Source of the DNA: Candidatus Fibrimonadales bacterium
Lineage (GTDB): Bacteria; Fibrobacterota; Fibrobacteria; Fibrobacterales; Fibrobacteraceae
Length of the DNA: 5,403 nt
Direction: 5' to 3'
Assembly: GCA_009777135.1 (NCBI GenBank)
Contig: WRMM01000165.1
Span: forward strand, 1 to 5,403
Part shown: piece after piece, positions 1-4,565 of the stretch
How the letters are laid out: the number at the start of each line of letters is the position of its first letter
Numbering within the stretch: the stretch's first letter is position 1
The notes under the pieces: model-generated
The model's input: only the letters and a program-made list of their open reading frames with translations
Database searches by the model: none
Told to the model about the DNA's origin: nothing
Program-made: the position numbers and the translations under genes

Positions 1-24
1 ACTGTGAAAGTCACTTTGAAGTAA
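1..24 (+). CDS. C-terminal tail of a T9SS-type sorting-domain protein (partial)
   Basis: The first 24 bases read T-V-K-V-T-L-K-stop in frame 1. These seven residues are identical to the last seven of both complete secreted proteins in this window (stops at 1519-1521 on the - strand and 5376-5378 on the + strand). The stop is followed by a strong terminator, as expected for a real gene end. The body of the gene lies outside the window, so only its family membership can be proposed: probably another secreted protein with the same sorting domain. A seven-residue match is short. The exact agreement up to the stop codon, together with similar downstream DNA after the right-hand copy, makes chance unlikely. 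Confidence 0.75.
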   Translation, partial: TVKVTLK

Positions 25-42
25 AAGAAACCTAAGCTATGG

Positions 43-73
43 CGGCAGGCGGTTAGCCTGTCGTTTTTTTTTT
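43..73 (+). terminator. Rho-independent terminator of the left-edge gene
   Basis: An 8-bp stem (43-50 CGGCAGGC with 56-63 GCCTGTCG, one G-T wobble) closes a five-base loop, GGTTA. It is followed directly by ten T residues (64-73). It starts 19 bases after the stop codon of the left-edge gene. The T tract lies only on the + strand side, so it is a directional terminator for that gene. The convergent vapC gene ends at 81, just beyond it. Confidence 0.9.
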
Positions 74-80
74 GAAAAAT

Positions 81-470
81 TTAAAACTGATATAATTTAA
101 TATTTGGAATATACTGAAAATCCACTTTATTGTAAGTCATTAACTCTAGCCCTGTTGCAAGCGCAGTTGCTGCTATCAAAGCATCGTCAATAACCAAATT
201 ATGGCTTTTATTGTATTTTATCAAAAGTTCCTGACCAAGTTTTGATATTTCCTCATTTATATAAATGGTATTTATTTTACTAAAAGCCTTTTGTATATAT
301 AAAATCTCTTTTTTATTGAAAGCTCCAACTACTAGCTCCATAACAGTTATCGTGGACATTGACAATTTTACATTTTCATTATCAACAATAATATCGTAAA
401 TGCTTTTGTTTCCTCTTAAAAAATCAATTAAAATACAAGTATCTAACAAGTAATTTATTCTTGTTTCCAC
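81..470 (-). CDS. vapC: VapC-type PIN-domain ribonuclease toxin
   Basis: This 129-residue protein has the usual length and layout of a VapC toxin. The PIN-domain acidic residues are visible: D10 in LLDTCILIDF, E45 in VMELVVG, D96 in IDDALIAATAL, and D117 in the YNKVDF motif near the end. In this family these residues bind Mg2+/Mn2+ and cleave RNA, often tRNA, in the cytoplasm. All four are present, so the enzyme looks intact. The start is GTG at 470-468, preceded by GAGG at 479-482 with an 8-base spacer; the next in-frame ATG is residue 38 and would remove the first catalytic Asp. The gene overlaps the end of the antitoxin gene by 16 bases, which points to translational coupling and a common transcript. 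The RNA target cannot be read from the sequence. Confidence 0.92.
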   Translation of the reverse strand: METRINYLLDTCILIDFLRGNKSIYDIIVDNENVKLSMSTITVMELVVGAFNKKEILYIQKAFSKINTIYINEEISKLGQELLIKYNKSHNLVIDDALIAATALATGLELMTYNKVDFQYIPNIKLYQF

Positions 471-670
471 GCTTTTTTCCTCAATTCTTTTTCGTTTATG
501 TCTCTATTCTTCCACAATCCAAAAGCAGATTTCATAGTAATATTTTCATTTCTTTCCTCCGGTAAAGCGACAACTAAATCTTGTATCTTGTAAAACAAAA
601 TTATCTTATCACTCGCTTCCAGCGTAGCGACCTGTTCTACTATTTTATCTATTTGCGCTAGATTTGACAT
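455..670 (-). CDS. vapB: VapB-like antitoxin
   Basis: A 71-residue protein encoded immediately upstream of, and overlapping, the PIN-domain toxin gene. The N-terminal part (about residues 4-35) is predicted helical. The C-terminal part holds an SAFGLWKNRDI segment followed by a basic ELRKKAWKQE tail. This kind of tail is typical of small antitoxins paired with PIN toxins, where the C-terminus wraps around and blocks the toxin active site. I see no obvious AbrB or ribbon-helix-helix motif at the N-terminus, so DNA binding and autoregulation are unproven. The ATG at 670 has AGAGG at 676-680 with a 5-base spacer. The gene begins 32 bases after the stop of the coiled-coil nuclease-like gene and may be cotranscribed with it or use its own -10 element at 686-691. 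The antitoxin role is inferred mainly from position and the C-terminal pattern. Confidence 0.8.
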   Translation of the reverse strand: MSNLAQIDKIVEQVATLEASDKIILFYKIQDLVVALPEERNENITMKSAFGLWKNRDINEKELRKKAWKQE

Positions 671-685
671 AAAAACCTCTAAGAA

Positions 686-696
686 AATATAGAAAA
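686..696 (-). promoter_or_regulatory. Possible -10 element upstream of vapBC (TTTTCTATATT)
   Basis: The - strand reads TTTTCTATATT here, six bases upstream of the AGAGG ribosome binding site of the antitoxin gene. The same 11 bases occur upstream of the 703-1431 gene (1452-1462) and of the small ORF at 4334-4381 (4410-4420). No good -35 box is seen 16-18 bases further upstream, which lies in the end of the preceding coding region, so this is a weak promoter call. Confidence 0.35.
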
Positions 697-702
697 ATTC
701 TA

Positions 703-1431
703 CTAATAAGCCTTTAGCTTCCCTGCATCCATTTCCATGGAATCGCCAACCTGCCTGATTACGCCAACGCCATATCGGCTTGCCTCTTCAATAACAAATT
801 CGCTGAAAGAAAAACCCGCTATGCCAAGGTAAGCGCTGTAGCCATCAAAGTCGCGGAAATACTTTCTGAATATCCCCATTCTTTCCTCGGCTAATTCTTT
901 CACAAAATTAGGATGTATCCTGTTTTTTACCTCAATTATAGCAATGCTGTCGCCATTTACAAGAACAATATCAAATTCAATCTCATCATTCCTGCCTTTG
1001 TAACGCAAATTGCGAATCATTTCATCATATTTAATGCCGCCAAATTCCAGCTTTTTCTCAAATACGTTTTGAAAGAATTGCTCAGCGTGATGGCCAATAT
1101 TTTCGCTTATGCCACCCATTCGCTTAGACATCTCTTTTATTTCCTTGCCAGCTTCGGCTATTGCCTTGTTAGCTTCAGCCATTGCCTTGTTAGTTTCAGC
1201 CATTATGCGGTCTAATTCAACTTGGCGACGCTCGTACTCAACTTGGCGATGCTCATACTCAACTTGGCGATGCTCATACTCAACTTGGCGACACTCGTAC
1301 TCAACTTGACGACGTTCGTATTCAACTAGGCGATGTTCGTACTCGGCCTTGTTACGTTCATCAGCTATCCTGCTTCTTTCAAAGCTCTCCATTATCGCAG
1401 CCATTCTTCTGTCAAATTCAGCGCTATCCAT
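703..1431 (-). CDS. Coiled-coil PD-(D/E)XK nuclease-like protein (DUF3782-like)
   Basis: The protein has 242 residues from the chosen start. Residues about 25-110 form a long charged coiled coil. Its core (about 31-71) is six near-identical heptads of the type VEYEHRQ, followed by helical repeats such as AEANKAI. The C-terminal domain (about 112-242) has the pattern of the PD-(D/E)XK nuclease fold: E117 in an N-terminal helix, D154 in IEFDIVL, and E167-x-K169 in IIEVKNR. This architecture resembles DUF3782-type proteins, whose function is not established. Nuclease activity is inferred from the intact E-D-ExK set only. ATG 1431 is chosen over the ATG at 1467 because GGAGGA at 1439-1444 sits 7 bases before it, and because the upstream ATG lies in the terminator/promoter region. 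It heads a possible operon with vapBC, 32 bases downstream. No membrane segment or signal peptide is visible. Confidence 0.8.
   Translation of the reverse strand: MDSAEFDRRMAAIMESFERSRIADERNKAEYEHRLVEYERRQVEYECRQVEYEHRQVEYEHRQVEYERRQVELDRIMAETNKAMAEANKAIAEAGKEIKEMSKRMGGISENIGHHAEQFFQNVFEKKLEFGGIKYDEMIRNLRYKGRNDEIEFDIVLVNGDSIAIIEVKNRIHPNFVKELAEERMGIFRKYFRDFDGYSAYLGIAGFSFSEFVIEEASRYGVGVIRQVGDSMEMDAGKLKAY
1217..1342 (-). repeat. Six 21-bp tandem repeats encoding coiled-coil heptads
   Basis: Six head-to-tail units of exactly 21 bases start at 1217, 1238, 1259, 1280, 1301 and 1322. On the + strand each begins TCAACTTGGCGA or a close variant. The second and third units are identical; the others differ at a few positions. 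Each unit encodes one heptad (VEYE-x-RQ-like) of the nuclease-like protein, so copy-number changes would lengthen or shorten the coiled coil without shifting the frame. Confidence 0.93.
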
Positions 1432-1438
1432 AAAATAT

Positions 1439-1444
1439 TCCTCC
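1439..1444 (-). promoter_or_regulatory. Ribosome binding site fixing the start at 1431
   Basis: The - strand reads GGAGGA, seven bases before ATG 1431-1429. This is a near-perfect Shine-Dalgarno sequence and decides between this start and the in-frame ATG 36 bases upstream, which has no such signal. Confidence 0.85.
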
Positions 1445-1451
1445 AATGGCA

Positions 1452-1480
1452 AATATAGAAAAAACACCCCTCTCCGTCAA
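1452..1480 (-). promoter_or_regulatory. Sigma70-like promoter of the coiled-coil nuclease-like gene
   Basis: On the - strand TTGACG (1480-1475) and TATATT (1457-1452) are separated by exactly 17 bases. Each hexamer has five of six consensus bases. Transcription would start near 1445, giving a very short leader before the GGAGGA ribosome binding site. The -35 hexamer is the loop of the hairpin that probably terminates the upstream gene. Confidence 0.65.
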
Positions 1481-1494
1481 GAGAGAAAGTGTTT
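1459..1494 (-). terminator. Probable terminator of the 1519-2379 gene
   Basis: Read on the - strand, AAACAC (1494-1489) pairs with GTGTTT (1467-1462) and CTCTC (1474-1470 partner of 1485-1481 GAGAG on the + strand) forms an inner stem. The two stems are separated by a TTT/GG internal loop and enclose the six-base loop TTGACG. The outer arm runs into six T residues (1464-1459). It lies about 25 bases after the stop at 1519. The internal loop makes it weaker than the terminator at 43-73. Confidence 0.6.
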
Positions 1495-1518
1495 GCATTA
1501 AACTTTTTTTTGAGATTT

Positions 1519-1764
1519 TTACTTCAAAGTTACTTTCACAGTCTGCTTATGCGAACCGGAAGTTACAACAGCAAAGTAAACACCCATCTTCTGGTCTTTT
1601 AAGTTAACCACGCTGTAACCGCTCGGAACTTTTTGGCTAAATACTTGCTTGCCGCTCATGTCAAACAATTGCATGGTTGCTTCTCTTGCGGAGGAGATAT
1701 GCAAGCTGCCGGTTTGAACTAGGATGTTCAGATTTGCTACAGTTGAACCAGAGACAATGGGGCT
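1519..1764 (-). repeat. Sorting-domain repeat, copy 1 (inverted relative to 5133-5378)
   Basis: This 246-base segment encodes the 81-residue sorting domain plus stop. By hand alignment it differs from 5133-5378 at about 30 positions. In the last 62 codons 14 of 15 differences are silent. The longest identical block is 47 bases (1601-1647 against 5250-5296). The pair forms an inverted repeat about 3.4 kb apart. Confidence 0.85.
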
Positions 1765-2379
1765 GGGGCCTGTCGGGCAAGCGCCTGTTTGGCTTCCAAT
1801 AGTCCAATTATTGCCTGGCCACCATTCTCCTTCGCCAGATTCGCAATCAGCTGCTTCACCGGAAGTCGTCACTGGCCAGCAATCGCCAGCGGTGTTCGGA
1901 GATCCGTCATCATTAACAGGCCATTTGCAGTATCCGAGGATGGCTTGACCACTTCCATCGAAAGTTGGAGTCGCATTTGGGCGAGTGAGTTGATCGTCTA
2001 GTCCTGCAGGGCCACACTCAATACCTTGCCACCAAGTATTTAGACCGCCGTTACAATCAGAAGCTCCTTGGGCTAAACGCACATTGTCATACGATCCGCT
2101 CGAAGCCCACAGGCAGCAACCTAATATTGGAAGTATACCTGTCGGCACTTCATTGCAGTTCCGATTAGTTGTGGAGCCCGGAACGCATGTACCGCCCGCA
2201 CAAAAAGTTTCTGTTCCCTCTGTTCCTCCATTAAACACCCACCCCCAGTCAGAATTACACTGGGTAGCCGATGAATATGGCCAACAATCACCGCTGGGGA
2301 ACAAGCACATCGTTTGCGCCCACGCCGTCCCTACTAGTGCTCCCACCGCAAACACCGCCACTAAAAAAACTTTTTTCAT
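1519..2379 (-). CDS. Secreted Cys/Trp-rich repeat protein with T9SS type A-like sorting domain
   Basis: 286 residues in three parts. Residues 1-21 are a Sec signal peptide (MKK, hydrophobic core, AWA before Q22). Residues 22-205 are rich in Cys, Trp, Gly and Asn, with 14 cysteines. They contain three loose repeats: C25-x-F then C32-W-P then C41; C88-C89-x-W then C109 and WW116-117; C151-x-W-P then C167-W-P, C179 and WW186-187. Disulphide-stabilised modules seem likely. Residues 206-286 form a C-terminal domain with LFDMSGKQVFS, GVYFAVV and a TVKVTLK end. This fits T9SS type A sorting domains, which direct proteins across the outer membrane and are removed or anchored there. The domain matches the one at 5133-5378 in 74 of 81 residues. 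GAGGAG at 2387-2392 lies 7 bases before the ATG. No enzymatic motif is visible; surface binding or adhesion is only a guess. Confidence 0.85.
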   Translation of the reverse strand: MKKVFLVAVFAVGALVGTAWAQTMCLFPSGDCWPYSSATQCNSDWGWVFNGGTEGTETFCAGGTCVPGSTTNRNCNEVPTGILPILGCCLWASSGSYDNVRLAQGASDCNGGLNTWWQGIECGPAGLDDQLTRPNATPTFDGSGQAILGYCKWPVNDDGSPNTAGDCWPVTTSGEAADCESGEGEWWPGNNWTIGSQTGACPTGPSPIVSGSTVANLNILVQTGSLHISSAREATMQLFDMSGKQVFSQKVPSGYSVVNLKDQKMGVYFAVVTSGSHKQTVKVTLK

Positions 2380-2405
2380 AAAAAAACTCCTCTTTTAAAA
2401 GTTCC

Positions 2406-2420
2406 TATTAATATACATTA
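2406..2420 (-). promoter_or_regulatory. Promoter core of the 1519-2379 gene, shared with its paralogue
   Basis: The - strand reads TAATGTATATTAATA, with TATATT at 2415-2410 as the likely -10 box. Exactly the same 15 bases occur at 4524-4538 before the + strand paralogue. The distance from TATATT to the ATG is 30 bases here and 31 there. No good -35 hexamer is visible at 17-18 bases upstream. Confidence 0.6.
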
Positions 2421-2537
2421 GCCTCCCAAATTCCATTTTTCCTTGATTTTTTCTATTTTGCTCTTAAATCCATTTAAAATGCAATTTTCAAAAAAATCAA
2501 TGCAGGCAAATTTTTATGTGTAAATGGTGCGTATTCC

Positions 2538-3566
2538 CTACATTTCCGCTGCCTGTTCCAAGTCATTTGGCAGCAAATGCCCGTAGGTATTCAAAGTTAA
2601 GGTCACGCTTTCGTGGCGCATCAATATCTGCACAGCTTTTATGCTGCGGCCCATTCTCAGCAAGTTGCTTGCGAAGCTGTGGCGAAAGCGGTGAAAGTGC
2701 GCTATGCCGGAGTTTTTTATTCCGGAATTTTCCACAGCGTTTTTTATTAGAAATTCTTTAGCTTTGACAAGGTTTGAAAGCCATGGGAACAGCGCCCCTG
2801 GTTCGGGTCCGCGGATTGCCAGATATTTATCTAAATGGGTTTGCAGGCGTGTGGATATTGGCAGGGTTGCTGCTTTTTTGCCTTTGCCGATTAGGGATAT
2901 TTTTCCTGCTGAGAAGTTTTCCATTTTCAGGTGCCTTGCTTCTTCGCGCCGCAGGCCTGCGAAGGCCATTAGCGCAAACCAGCATTTGCATTCGGCATTT
3001 GGCTCTGCTGCTATTATTTTTTCGCATTCTTCCAGCGTCCAGAAATTTCTTGGCACAGGCTTTGGCTTTATTACTACTATTTTTTTGAAAGGATTTTTCC
3101 CTGAGATATCGTAATGTTCAAAAGCCCATGAGAAGAAGTGGCGAAACAGTATCACTCTGTTTTTTGTTGTTTGCGCAGAAAGTTTGGCGAATGATTCTTG
3201 CGCAAACCCTGCGCATAAGGCTTGGGTTATTTCATGCACATTTGTTATTTCGTTGCGGTTGCAGAATGTTTTGAATTGCCTAAGGTAGTGGCTATACAAT
3301 TCCACTGTTCCGGCAACGCATTTGCGTACATTTTCCACATCAAGGAGAAAAGCTTCTACGGCATCTTCGAGCGATACAATGGGTATTTTTGGTTCTGGCG
3401 GCAGAAAACGGCTTGCATTCATTTTGTCTCGCCAAGATACTGCTTCGCTTTTTTTATTGGTGTATAGGGATTTCCACTTGGTTTTGCCTGTTTGCGGGTT
3501 AAACTCCCCGCCATACCAAACATCCGATCCATGCGACTTGTTTCGCTTACTTATGCTATAACGCAT
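2538..3566 (-). CDS. Tyrosine recombinase (phage-type integrase)
   Basis: 342 residues, the normal size for a tyrosine recombinase of mobile elements. Residues about 1-50 look like a small N-terminal DNA-binding arm. Residues about 65-155 are the helical core-binding (SAM-like) domain. Residues about 173-342 are the catalytic domain with every expected residue: R206 in AGLRREEARHL, a Lys at 228 or 230 in the GKGKK hairpin, H292-x-x-R295 in HFHRFRHSFAS, H318 in LMRHESV, and the nucleophile Y328 in LNTYGHLL. It should cut and rejoin DNA at short specific sites through a 3'-phosphotyrosyl intermediate. ATG 3566 has AGGAGG at 3571-3576. The insertion typical of integron integrases between the patch motifs is absent. 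Neighbouring TA modules suggest a mobile or formerly mobile island, but no att site or excisionase gene was found, and its substrate is unknown. It could also act as an XerC/D-like or inversion enzyme. Confidence 0.93.
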   Translation of the reverse strand: MRYSISKRNKSHGSDVWYGGEFNPQTGKTKWKSLYTNKKSEAVSWRDKMNASRFLPPEPKIPIVSLEDAVEAFLLDVENVRKCVAGTVELYSHYLRQFKTFCNRNEITNVHEITQALCAGFAQESFAKLSAQTTKNRVILFRHFFSWAFEHYDISGKNPFKKIVVIKPKPVPRNFWTLEECEKIIAAEPNAECKCWFALMAFAGLRREEARHLKMENFSAGKISLIGKGKKAATLPISTRLQTHLDKYLAIRGPEPGALFPWLSNLVKAKEFLIKNAVENSGIKNSGIAHFHRFRHSFASNLLRMGRSIKAVQILMRHESVTLTLNTYGHLLPNDLEQAAEM

Positions 3567-3634
3567 TTTTCCTCCTAAAAAACACTTTTTTCAAGAAAAT
3601 CTTGTTTTCGTCTTAAAAATTACTTTGAAACTAC

Positions 3635-3660
3635 AAAAAAATAAGTTACTGAAAGCAACT
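3635..3660 (-). terminator. Probable terminator downstream of the DUF2442 gene
   Basis: On the - strand AGTTGC (3660-3655) pairs with GTAACT (3649-3644), with one G-T wobble, around the loop TTTCA. A T-rich tail follows (TA, then seven T at 3641-3635). It lies 35 bases beyond the stop at 3696 and upstream of the recombinase gene. The stem is only 6 bp and AT-rich, so it may be weak. Confidence 0.5.
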
Positions 3661-3695
3661 AAGGAAGCTTACTGGGTTAGGGCTTTTGCATGTTT

Positions 3696-3956
3696 TTAAG
3701 GGCTTATTCCTTGATAGAGTTTCCATAAATCAAATTCCAAGTCCCAATGCTTTCCCCAAACTATATTATTCCGTTCTATTTTGAACTTACGGAAATTACT
3801 TAGTTTTCTGTATTTATCATGTTGAGGATGCGGATGGTTATGTAAAAACTTGCCAAAATCAATTTGGCGAACGACATCGTCATCGAATTGCAGTTCTATT
3901 CTATATTCGCCAAGCCATGTAGCGTTAATAAGCCTTATCACCTTTGTTGTGTTCAT
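3696..3956 (-). CDS. DUF2442 family protein
   Basis: 86 residues, the usual size for DUF2442. The features seen are an N-terminal strand pair with aromatic residues (WLGEYRIELQFDDDVVRQIDF), a central LSNFRKFKIERN segment, and a closing IVWGKHWDLEFDLWKLY motif. The latter matches the W-x(4-5)-DLxxDxLY type ending of this family. DUF2442 proteins are small cytoplasmic proteins of unproven biochemical role, often encoded next to DUF4160; the pair is regarded as a putative toxin-antitoxin module. Here the ATG overlaps the stop of the upstream DUF4160-type frame in an ATGA tetranucleotide (3953-3956). That arrangement implies translational coupling, since the ribosome binding site is weak (AAAGAAG). 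The frame itself is intact although its partner appears damaged. Family assignment is from motif recall, without a profile search. Confidence 0.75.
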   Translation of the reverse strand: MNTTKVIRLINATWLGEYRIELQFDDDVVRQIDFGKFLHNHPHPQHDKYRKLSNFRKFKIERNNIVWGKHWDLEFDLWKLYQGISP

Positions 3957-4282
3957 TTCTTCTTTGACCTTGCCTGTTTTTTGGGTGTCGGATAAAAATG
4001 TTTGCCTAAATCTTGCATTTCGTTCACCAGTTTTTGCGTATCTACGGTAAGATTTTCAAGTTTTCTTATCGTTTCTGGTTTAATGCTCTTGCGAAGCACA
4101 AAATATTCAAACCATTTGGTTATTATTTGAGCGTAATAAGCATAGATAAAAGTCTTGACAATCCCTTGGCTTTTATCGCTCAAAGGTTTGTATCCAGCTT
4201 TCTGCCGGACTTTAATATCAACGAGTATCCCGTCTGTTATCATCAGGTCAAAAATACTTTGGTTATCATTTTCGTCGGACAC
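3953..4282 (-). CDS. DUF4160-family protein, surviving C-terminal frame
   Basis: The open frame from GTG 4282 encodes 109 residues. Residues about 1-60 (SIFDLMITDGILVDIKVRQ, then KPLSDK) and the closing ITKWFEYFVLRKSIKPETI fit the body of DUF4160 proteins. Reading the same frame upstream of the GTG gives P-P-H-V-H-V directly before S2, the hallmark of the family, but this is preceded at once by a TAG stop (4300-4298). The expected N-terminal strand is therefore missing from this frame and found in another frame at 4329-4297. No Shine-Dalgarno precedes the GTG or the alternative ATG at residue 14. The gene is most likely a decayed partner of the DUF2442 gene, with which it overlaps by four bases. 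A shortened but translated protein remains possible. The C-terminus is very basic (PKKQARSKKK). Confidence 0.7.
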   Translation of the reverse strand: MSDENDNQSIFDLMITDGILVDIKVRQKAGYKPLSDKSQGIVKTFIYAYYAQIITKWFEYFVLRKSIKPETIRKLENLTVDTQKLVNEMQDLGKHFYPTPKKQARSKKK

Positions 4283-4296
4283 ATGAACATGGGGCG

Positions 4297-4329
4297 GCTA
4301 AACTTCAAATATCTGAAAATCTGTAGCAT
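4297..4329 (-). pseudogene. N-terminal remnant of the DUF4160 gene in a shifted frame
   Basis: From ATG 4329 the - strand reads M-L-Q-I-F-R-Y-L-K-F-S. This resembles the usual DUF4160 start (M-x-x-I, then an aromatic, Y, and a hydrophobic F). The family normally continues with roughly ten residues of a second strand and turn before P-P-H-V-H-V. Here only two bases separate the Phe codon from the first Pro codon of the other frame, so about 30 bases seem to be deleted with a loss of frame. If translated without correction this start runs out of frame and stops after 28 residues. Confidence 0.55.
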
Positions 4330-4333
4330 AATA

Positions 4334-4381
4334 CTATTTATCCCACATTGCAGCCAACTTGCTTTTATAGCTTACTATCAT
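4334..4381 (-). CDS. 15-residue leader-like ORF before the DUF4160 remnant
   Basis: ATG 4381 to TAG 4334 encodes MIVSYKSKLAAMWDK. It has a strong ribosome binding site, GAGGAG at 4389-4394, 7 bases before the ATG, and a TATATT element at 4410-4415. Its stop lies four bases before the ATG of the DUF4160 remnant, which has no ribosome binding site of its own, so coupling is plausible. It could be a real leader peptide, the first codons of a gene that was deleted and joined here, or an accident. Its sequence matches nothing I recognise with confidence. Confidence 0.35.
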   Translation of the reverse strand: MIVSYKSKLAAMWDK

Positions 4382-4388
4382 AAAAATA

Positions 4389-4420
4389 CTCCTCTTTCCA
4401 AACAACAACAATATAGAAAA
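4389..4420 (-). promoter_or_regulatory. -10 element and ribosome binding site for the DUF4160/DUF2442 operon
   Basis: The - strand shows TTTTCTATATT (4420-4410), then GAGGAG at 4394-4389 before ATG 4381. The 11-base motif also occurs at 686-696 and 1452-1462. A possible but poor -35 box TTGGGC lies at 4440-4435 with 19-base spacing. This would be the - strand half of the divergent region between 4381 and 4566. Confidence 0.45.
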
Positions 4421-4504
4421 CTCCAAAGGATTAAGCCCAAAAATACCTAAAAATGACATGGAAATCACATTTTTTTTGAAAAAATTACAAAGAATTACTT
4501 TTTT

Positions 4505-4538
4505 TTGACCTTTTTTAAAAAAATAATGTATATTAATA
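4505..4538 (+). promoter_or_regulatory. Promoter of the right-hand secreted-protein gene
   Basis: TTGACC (4505-4510) and TATATT (4529-4534) are 18 bases apart. TATATT sits in TAATGTATATTAATA (4524-4538), identical over 15 bases to the promoter core of the - strand paralogue (2406-2420). The leader then ends in AAGGAG (4554-4559), 6 bases before ATG 4566. Confidence 0.7.
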
Positions 4539-4565
4539 ATCAACATCTTCAAAAAGGAGTTTTTT

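Noticed and set aside
913..1309. Plus-strand ORFs across the coiled-coil gene
   Set aside because: They are antisense shadows of the 21-bp repeat region and coding strand, with repetitive Ser/Thr/Arg/Tyr sequence and no ribosome binding sites.
1217..1342. Short direct repeats as a CRISPR array
   Set aside because: The units are contiguous with no spacers and encode coiled-coil heptads in frame.
1432..1467. Upstream ATG at 1467 as the start of the nuclease-like gene
   Set aside because: It has no ribosome binding site and lies in the hairpin/promoter segment. The in-frame ATG at 1431 has GGAGGA at ideal spacing and a promoter just before it.
2460..2515. TGCA-flanked A/T segment as a terminator of the recombinase gene
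   Set aside because: Only four base pairs can form before mismatches and no T tract follows at the right place.
2704..3114. Plus-strand ORFs opposite the recombinase
   Set aside because: The minus-strand frame contains a full set of tyrosine recombinase catalytic residues, so these are antisense shadows.
2538..3566. Integron integrase with downstream gene cassettes
   Set aside because: The insertion that marks IntI proteins is not seen and no attC-like folded sites were noticed between the downstream genes. A phage-type tyrosine recombinase fits better.
4290..4302. Programmed frameshift joining the two DUF4160 frames
   Set aside because: Joining needs a shift after AGC with no slippery heptamer, and about ten conserved residues would still be missing. 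A deletion explains it better.
64..4500. T8-GAAAAA tracts near 64-80 and 4470-4490 as attachment-site repeats of an island
   Set aside because: They are low-complexity A/T tracts and one is the terminator tail. Similar runs occur elsewhere in the window, so they do not support att sites.
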